From Otatea glauca (Eukaryota; Streptophyta; Magnoliopsida; Poales; Poaceae), in the NCBI GenBank assembly GCA_036346275.1, contig CM070724.1:45695038-45759037 (forward strand): 64,000 bases of DNA. The letters are read 5' to 3'. The position numbers were made by a program, and so were the translations under genes. The first letter of the stretch is position 1; the number at the start of each line of letters is the position of its first letter. The notes beneath the pieces were generated by a model that saw only the letters and a list, made by a program, of their open reading frames with translations, ran no database searches and was not told the DNA's origin. Positions 57,741-64,000 of the stretch are shown piece by piece.

Positions 57741-58688
57741 CGCCGGCGTTTTGAGCACCGCAAGTAAATTTGTAAGTCTAAGGGGTCGCGCGTTCCACCA
57801 CGAATGGTTAGACTCGTGAGTCCAAGATGTATCTTGGTTGGTGAAAGTCCCTACTCCGATTCGGATGGCGATTGTATTGCTTTTGCACTATGTTTCTGAG
57901 ACGTGCCCCTAAATGACTTAGTCTCCTCGTGTTCTTATGTGTCCCCTTTGAATCGTTTAGTCCCGCCTCCTTTTATCTGAAGGAAGGCGAGTTACATCGA
58001 GAGTTGGGGAAGAGCGAGGTGACCTATGTTAGAGCTCGGTCCTTCGTCCCGTGGATCGGTCGCCACCCGTCTTGCCCATCTTTGGTCGGTAGCCTTGGTG
58101 GTTAGGGAGGTTAGGTATTCCCGGAAATAGCGTACTTGCCCTCTGTGACCCTTGCGAATCTTGCGTTGCGGTGCGTGGCGTTGGTGCCGCCTCGGGAGGG
58201 GCGTGCGTCAGATCTTGACGTGGATGGTTGATGGGGTTGGAAGCTTTGTCTTCGCAATCACCGATCTTCTTGGGAAGGAGCCACCGCCTTGTATAGTCAC
58301 TCCGATTGACCTCATTCGAAGTGCGTGGCGGTAGGCCGATGAGGACTGACACGCGGCCCTCGGCGTCCGTCACCTTGGTTCGGTTGGAGTCGGAGATCCG
58401 CCCGCCAAGAGGGTCGGAGCGCCGTCCGGCCGGAGTCGGAGATCCCGCCCGCCAAGAGGGTCGGGCGCGCTGTCCGGCCGAGTCGGAGATCCCGCCCGCC
58501 AAGAGGGGTCGGGGCCTGTCCGGTCGGATTCGCTTCCCCTGGCCGGTCGGGAGCGGATGTCTTGTGCGGTCTCGCAGGCGATTCGGTCGATGGCGGGCCG
58601 AGCGCGGCCTGTTGGGCTGGAGATATGCTTGAGGCCGCTGGCTCGTCGCTTCGGGCTGTTGGGGTACCCCTGTTATTAGTATTCGTCA
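57741..58688 (-). repeat. 5' LTR of the Tat-lineage element
   Basis: 948 bp. The first two bases have changed from TG to CG relative to the other copy. Internal GATCCCGCCCGCCAAGAGGG-type units at about 58390-58510. Confidence 0.88.
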
Positions 58689-58693
58689 AGTAC

Positions 58694-59691
58694 GAGCTGT
58701 TTCTTAATGGATTGCTCGAAGGGACGTCCACACCGAGGTGATCATGGATCAAACGTCTACCGATACACCGGTGTACGCCATGCTATGGGGGAGTTCCATC
58801 ATTTCTATGCTTTGAGTTCTTCTGCTATAGTATGGGTTTAACGTCCCGGAGCTAGTGCAAAGTTAACCTAGGTAATGTAAAGGTTTTTGTCATGAACATT
58901 CTGGCCACTACGTCAAAGGTGCGTGAACTATGCGGCAAAAGGAAAATGTCATGACTTGTGGGTAAAGATGTACACCTCTGCAGAGTGTAAAACTAATCGA
59001 TTAGCTGCGCCCGCGGTAATGGGTACTTGGTAAAGTCATCACATAGTCAGCTGTTTTTATTTTCATAAAATCTGGTTTCTACCGTGTGTCGGTAATTTCT
59101 ACTGTGTGTCAGTGGGAATGGTTCGTGGATATGGTCATGATACCCAGGTACATGAGATCTATTTATGCTTACATTCTGTTGCTTTCCGTATTAAATTGAT
59201 TTTACTTAAATTCTGTTTTGCAATCTACTATTCTGTATTTACATTTCAAATTGGCTTTATGCAAACTAACCATACTAGCCTTTCCTTTGAAATAGCTTGC
59301 ATATATTATATGTTTTGCAAAAGTCTTGCGGAGTACGAAAGTACTCACCCTTGCTTAATTGTTGTTTTTAGGTGAAGAATCAGATTAGTCCGATGCAACA
59401 TATTTATCGCAGGATTCGGGATATTGATGATGAAGCTTTTCTAGGGATTATGCCTTGTCAGTTGCCTGAGGGTTGGATGGGCACACTACAAGAAATTTAA
59501 TCCTTTCCGCTGCACTTCACTCTGTATTGTAAGATTTTATTGTATAAATTACCATTATAATTTGTAAGAAAGAGTATGGATATGATATTAATTGTTGTAA
59601 ATGTGCGTGCTAGCCACTGATCATGGGACTAGTACTGTATGCACATGAGATTTTCATTTTTGCATTTATGTGAAAATGGGGGTCATTACAT
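58694..59691 (+). mobile_element. Gypsy-type LTR, right part
   Basis: Contains GGTAAAGATGTACACCTCTG and CAGAGTGTAAAACTAATCG near 58960-59000 and AAAGTACTCACCCTTGCTTA near 59338, both familiar from grass gypsy LTRs. It ends GGGGGTCATTACA. Continues the sequence interrupted at 34442. Confidence 0.6.
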
Positions 59692-61430
59692 TAAATCACT
59701 AGGGTATATCAACTCATCGCTAGCAACTAATCAGCTATACAATCCATCACAATAAACCAACTACAAAAGAAGAAAGCAATCAGAAATTGAGTAGAACATA
59801 GACATAGAAGACAATTGTCGGTGATTTCACAAAAAAACATGTTGGTAGACACTGATTTAATACAAGCTACAACACTTAGCAGCAAAAGCCGCAACAACTC
59901 ACTAACAGGGCTAAAACATGACTGTTGGGTGTAAGACAGAGGCAAAGAAGAACAAGAAAAATGAGAAGTGTATATGTCACATTGTTCCAAACATGTAGCA
60001 TGCTATGGTAATGGTACAGGGTGAGTGAAAGCTAGAAAAAAAATCGAACAAGGTTCCAAAGCATTAATGTTTAGTTATCTAATAGTTTTTTGTTGTACAT
60101 GCCCCTAAAGGCATTAAGAATGAATAGTGGCAAAGATGACAAGAATAGACTTAGATGAAAATAAATTGTAGCTCTTTCAAGAGTCATGCAAATTCACACG
60201 TACCTAACATACACTAACTGAACCATGAAGGAAATATATCTTCTGCATTGCCATCCTGACCTTGAAATTGTTGAACCATGAAATAGAGAAGTCTTTAGTT
60301 TTGTCCCCTTTTAGCTGCCTTGCATGTTTAAGAATCAAAACAGAGAAGTCTTCAGCTTTGTCCCCTTTTAGCTGCCTTGCATGTTTAAGAATCAAAACAT
60401 GGTACTCTAACCTGTCAAAATTGAGAAATATGTATTGATGAAAGTCCTCCCTCATCAAACCATGAGTTTCTATACAACCTTGACAATTATATATGTTTGA
60501 GGTAAAAAGTTAGACCAATTAAGTATTTACACAAAACAAGAAATATCAATAAAGTGGAGATAGTTGGTCCATTCCCATATATGGCCAAACTGAAATATAT
60601 CTGAACTCATTAATTAATTATTGTTGTTAAGTGTTAAAATGGTCAAATTAAACTAGTAAGCAAAGAATAATTAACCCAGCATGCAGTAGCAGTCAAGAAC
60701 TCTAACTCTTCAAAGGTCATAGCTTTAACTTTTGTAGAAATCCAAAAAAATGAATCCATAGCCACACAAAGTACACCATGCAAATTAGATAAAAATAGCC
60801 CCTAATCACAAGGTATTGTAGTAGGTTTGGCCAACTAGTAGGCTCCATCAGCACTAACACACTAGATTTTGCTATCATGTTATGACAAAAATCAGTATAA
60901 GAGGAGAGGAAGAACAAAATTAGTAAATTACAAACCTAATTTTGGCGGGGTGACCAAGGGCTTCTGATCTGGAGCTCTATGAATCGAGGGGCTTGTTGGG
61001 CTGGTGGATGGGGATGACCGACAGGAGCTCGAGCAGGGTGCAGCGGTGGCATTGGTGGATGCTCATCGCTGGAGTGATGGCGGCACACTGGGGTCTTGAG
61101 CAAAATGCCTACCACGTTTGGTAGAATGTGCCATGATGGCATGGCTGGAGAGCGTGGTTGGGACGAGTGGCGGGTGGGTGGAGCCCATCTGGACCAACGA
61201 CGGCACTAAGCTGAACCTCAGGCGAGATGGGGATTGGCAACCAAGGTAGCCATGGGATGGGAGGGGTTTGGAGATTGTGATGAGATAGGGATTGGGGATG
61301 AGGACGGGATGTGTGCAATGACTTTTCCTTTTCCTTTTAGGTTGGGCCCAGCGAAATTATTTTGAAATTAGAACCTGCTCGGCATCCAAATTTCACTTTG
61401 GCTTGCCAAAAGACTATCCCGAGTGGAGAG
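59692..61430. other. CACTA right interior, no gene recognised
   Basis: AT-rich to about 60930, then a GC-richer block (60940-61320) with short minus-strand Pro/His-rich frames. No transposase motif seen. Contains the 57-bp duplication listed separately. Confidence 0.4.
60286..60399. repeat. 57-bp direct tandem duplication in the CACTA interior
   Basis: Units 60286-60342 and 60343-60399 differ at only two bases (TTTAGTTT against TTCAGCTT). Open on the minus strand in the same frame, but too short to call a gene. Confidence 0.9.
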
Positions 61431-61640
61431 GCACATCACAATCGGTTGAGAGGTTAGAACCAATTGTGATGTACACATTGGAACCGATTGTGATGTGCAT
61501 CATACATCACAATCTGTTATGAGGCCAGAACCGATTGTGATGTACCTGATGCTACATCACAATCAGTTTTGACGTGAGAACCGATTATGATGATTTTCCA
61601 CCATATTATTACACCATCACCGAGTCATCTATCACAGTCA
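61431..61640. repeat. CACTA right subterminal repeats
   Basis: At least six copies, both orientations, of CATCACAATCGGTT-like units, matching the left end. Confidence 0.88.
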
Positions 61641-61708
61641 GTTTTTTTCCTGAAAAGTTGGGAACCGACCTAGATGAAGTGATAGTATTGTACCATTATG
61701 TTGTAGTG

Positions 61709-62331
61709 TGTGAGGTCGCTTAAACTCGAAGGTTGTGAGGTATCACTTTGAGGTGGAGCCACGTGAGTTACTTGCAAAAGACAGTTAATCATGAAAAGTA
61801 TCTGGAGCACTGGAGGATACTAAATGATGGGTAAATCTAAAGGAAGGGTAACTAATGGGAAGTCCAACAAAAATTCTGATCAAGAGAAGGAAACAATGTT
61901 GTCAATGTTAGGTATTCAAATCTCAACTGCAGTTATGTGCAAAACTGCAAAGACAGTTGCAAAATTTAGCAGGCGCAAAGGCAAAGGTGCAAGTTATTAG
62001 AAGAAAGAAGACGTGGTGGGACCAACCATGCGGTACCAACGCGTAGGTGGAGCTCAGAGACAGTACAAACATACGACATGTAAGGCTGTAAGAATAGGAG
62101 ACGTTGTTAACCAAACTACAAAAAGAAAGAGCTCTTAGGTGGAGAGTTTGTGTGGCCAAACCCGAACACCAACACACGTATTGTGATGATGCACATGAGT
62201 CCTTGTGGTGGGGGCACTCCCAAAGATGGGAGAAAAAACAAAAAAAACAGAAAAACAAAAAATAGGGAGCCAACTTAGAGTGCGTTTTTGAAGGAGCACG
62301 GTGACCAACGGATAGTAATTAAGGTGGATAT
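61709..62331 (+). pseudogene. Outer copia fragment, remainder before the 3' LTR
   Basis: Continues the relic from 31191: SLKLEGCEVSL is reminiscent of the block after copia protease. Coding signal fades by about 61800. The stretch ends in AAGGTGGATAT, a degraded polypurine tract, just before the LTR. Confidence 0.5.
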
Positions 62332-62870
62332 TGTTGAGTATAATGACTCATATCTGGTATTTTATGATTTAGAAATGTGTGTTATAAAGAGTCCTAGATG
62401 AATCCTAATAAGGTTATGATTCCTACTTCCCTTTGGATGGGACTTAGATGGTTACATAAACCCATAGAGGTGGTCATAGAGAATCCAATCAACCAAGGAG
62501 AAAGCCAAGAGAAAGGAGCTCATCCAAAGTAGAGGTGTACAAGAGAATTAGATGCTAAGTTATTCTTTAGCTCTAGATTTTTGTATAGGACAATGATACA
62601 AGGGTCCTAAAGGTTCGAGAGGGTTATGAGAGCGAAAATCCCTGGTACTTTTTTGAGGTTGTGCTTAAAAAATTTGCGATCGGTTTCGCTAAATCTTTTA
62701 TCTCTTGTCGTGGTTGTTTTAACGTTGTTATTTTGGTTCCCTCTGAGCGATTCATCTTCGTTATTCTTGAGACCATGCACACTCGTACTGTATCTCACAA
62801 AATTCTTATCCAATTCAAAGGAAGCGTATAAGGAGTATCAGATTGTACCACTCGCTTTTCTAGCTCATCA
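62332..62870 (+). repeat. 3' LTR of the outer copia
   Basis: 539 bp, starts TGTTGAGTATAATGACTC and ends TTTTCTAGCTCATCA. Shares its first about 210 bp and last about 20 bp with 11860-12107. An open frame of 117 residues crosses it by chance. Confidence 0.7.
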
Positions 62871-63036
62871 ACACCTCTTGTACCATGTAGTTTATACTGA
62901 CCGGCTAAGAACCTTTTGTGCAGTTTTGGACTACTTGGGAGACATTTGGCCTCTTTGTTGTTTAGGAATTTTACGGTAGTTTAGGCCTGCTTAGGACACG
63001 ATAACTTTTTCATTTCCTAGAAGAATTGGACTTTTT

Positions 63037-63080
63037 CCTATAAAACTCGTGTGTTTCAAAAAATACACAGTTTTTATAGG
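63037..63080. repeat. Hairpin, 20-bp imperfect inverted repeat
   Basis: CCTATAAAACTCGTGTGTTT at 63037-63056 and its near-complement at 63061-63080, with a 4-base loop. Could be the core of a MITE or a fold-back. Confidence 0.7.
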
Positions 63081-63250
63081 AATTTAGAAAAATCGGAATC
63101 AGATACGACACACATATAGTTTTTTTTTTAAAAAAAGAGATACAAACACATATAACAAAGCCATCCAAAGGCCCACAAAATGGATTCACAAAAAATCGGG
63201 CTACTTACAAAGAGGAAAACCGTAAAAGCATTTAGATTTGTATGATACTA

Positions 63251-63353
63251 ATAGATTTTTCATAAAGATACTTCTGTACCATTGTTTTTAATAATTTTTG
63301 CAAATAGATTTTTCATAAAGATACTTTTGTACCATTTTTTTTAATAATTTTTA
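63251..63353. repeat. 53-bp direct tandem duplication
   Basis: Two adjacent copies starting at 63251 and 63304, each beginning ATAGATTTTTCATAAAGATA and ending in T-rich TTAATAATTTTT. A few differences only. Confidence 0.85.
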
Positions 63354-64000
63354 CTAGCATGTAGTTAGAAACAACGAATAAAGATGTGTATTAGAGATCT
63401 TATTAGTAATTGAAATGACACGTCTCCGTGGTGAGTATAATATTATAAGTATGTCATTTATATTTTATTGATTGTATCCTTAAGTGAGCTAGTTGGTGCA
63501 CAGAACTCAACTCCGCAAAACTATCTACTTTCTACTTTCTTTAACCCTAGTTTCTTAGGGAGTGTGAACTATGCCTACGGCATATTGCTTCCCCTATTTG
63601 GCGTATTTCTTTTGTTGTTGTTCTAGCTTGAGATATTGAAATATCATACTATACCCACCTTTGAAGAGAAAAATATCTACAACTTCATTGAAAAAGAAGC
63701 CATGGATTAGTCTACCCCAAAGTATGCAACAACCACACATAGACGGCACATGTACATAGCTGAAAAGAAGAAGTGGATAAAGTAACGCCGAAATCATGGA
63801 AAACAGATGAGCTAGGGTTCACACGCGGCCAGATCCGATAGACACACGTACTGTGACAACTTATACTCGTGTCAATCTTAGTTTGACTTCCCCTAGTATT
63901 TTGACAGGTGTCTTTCACGAATCGATGGCGAAGCAACAATAGCTAGTTACTAGCTAGACTCGGCTTAACGGCTGCTAGACTGCTAGTACTAATTACTCAC

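Larger units (their letters stand above)
34443..58688 (-). mobile_element. Tat/Retand-lineage gypsy element with nested copia insertion
   Basis: LTRs 34443-35388 and 57741-58688 (946 and 948 bp) start TGTCGGCGTTTTCGAGCACC (left copy) and end ATTAGTATTCGTCA. Perfect 5-bp duplications AGTAC flank it (34438-34442, 58689-58693). Minus-strand order: 5' LTR, primer region TTGGCGCGCCAGTAGGGGC, gag, protease, integrase, then a plus-strand antisense gene, tandem repeats and the 3' LTR. Reverse transcriptase and RNase H are absent. A SIRE-like copia element sits in the tandem repeats. Size without it is about 10.6 kb. Confidence 0.9.
31192..61708. mobile_element. CACTA (En/Spm-type) transposon, 30.5 kb with nested insertions
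   Basis: The left end starts CACTACTACAGAAATG and the right end, reverse-complemented, starts CACTACAACATAATG. The 3-bp target duplication TGT is present at 31189-31191 and 61709-61711. Both ends have subterminal repeats of CATCACAATCGGTTCT and its inverse (31220-31420 and 61431-61640). Without the nested retrotransposons only about 2.9 kb remains, with no transposase recognised, so it is a non-autonomous or internally deleted copy. Confidence 0.9.
11860..62870 (+). mobile_element. Decayed Ty1/copia element split by two DNA transposons
   Basis: The 5' LTR (11860-12107) and 3' LTR (62332-62870) are diverged copies: both contain GAGT-type starts, a TTCCTACTTCC-like core (TTTCTACTTCT in the 5' copy), GGTAGTCATAGAGAA or GGTGGTCATAGAGAA, and AAGGAGTATCAGA near the end. 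A tRNA-Met-type primer site follows the 5' LTR, and gag/protease relics follow that. The element is interrupted at 13110-31086 by a hAT-like transposon and at 31192-61708 by a CACTA transposon. Removing them leaves about 2.5 kb, so most of pol was already deleted. No convincing 5-bp target duplication remains (CTCGC before, ACACC after). Confidence 0.75.
62871..64000. other. Right flank, no gene seen
   Basis: AT-rich intergenic sequence. A hairpin lies at 63037-63080 and a 53-bp direct duplication at 63251-63353 (ATAGATTTTTCATAAAGATA start). No supported gene up to the window end. Confidence 0.5.

Noticed and set aside
62626..62979. 117-residue plus-strand frame with a hydrophobic N-terminal half
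   Set aside because: Most of it lies inside the 3' LTR of the outer copia and runs past its end; no domain or start context.

Overview
This window comes from a grass (Poaceae) nuclear genome. The evidence is a GC-rich three-exon plant R2R3-MYB gene with introns at the canonical positions, and a dense stack of transposable elements of types typical of grasses. The species cannot be named from the sequence alone. I see no rRNA, tRNA, CRISPR or organelle sequence.

Layout. (1) 1-2513: one apparently intact host gene, an R2R3-MYB of the MYB30/60/94/96 type, on the minus strand with a TATA box and short 5' UTR. It is the only convincing host gene. (2) 2514-11859: gene-free flank holding an LTR-like block (5323-6486), a clear solo copia-type LTR (6679-8552) full of short inverted repeats, a 190-215 bp tandem repeat (9811-10480) and MITE debris. 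(3) 11860-62870: one decayed Ty1/copia element blown apart by later insertions. Its 5' LTR and gag/protease relic lie at 11860-13101, a sliver at 31087-31191, and the rest with the 3' LTR at 61709-62870. (4) 62871-64000: gene-free flank.

Two DNA transposons sit in that copia relic. The first (13110-31086) has hAT-like terminal repeats and an 8-bp target duplication matching at 7 of 8 bases. It holds a gypsy-type solo LTR, a Stowaway-like MITE, a copia element with perfect 5-bp duplications (15140-21743, minus), a possible captured host exon, and an 8.6-kb Mutator-like element (22187-30762). The Mutator-like element carries three decayed plus-strand genes: a MULE transposase, a plant mobile domain protein, and a CXCG/GRF-type zinc-finger coiled-coil protein. 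The second (31192-61708) is a CACTA transposon with TGT duplication and subterminal repeats. It was invaded by a gypsy LTR, which was invaded by a Tat/Retand-lineage gypsy element (34443-58688, minus, TSD AGTAC), which was in turn invaded by a gag-only SIRE/Maximus-like copia element (35938-49572) that remains as a truncated head-to-tail tandem.

How it fits together. The nesting gives a relative order: outer copia first, then hAT and CACTA, then gypsy LTR, Tat element and SIRE-like element. Most element ORFs are frameshifted. However, near-identical repeat pairs differ largely by one-base indels in homopolymers and around CCGG, so some frameshifts could be assembly errors. The most interesting content is the three-gene Mutator-like element with a shared GGGCGATCGCCC palindrome in its terminal and internal control regions, the Tat element whose protease runs straight into integrase, and its antisense gene with its own TATA box and introns.
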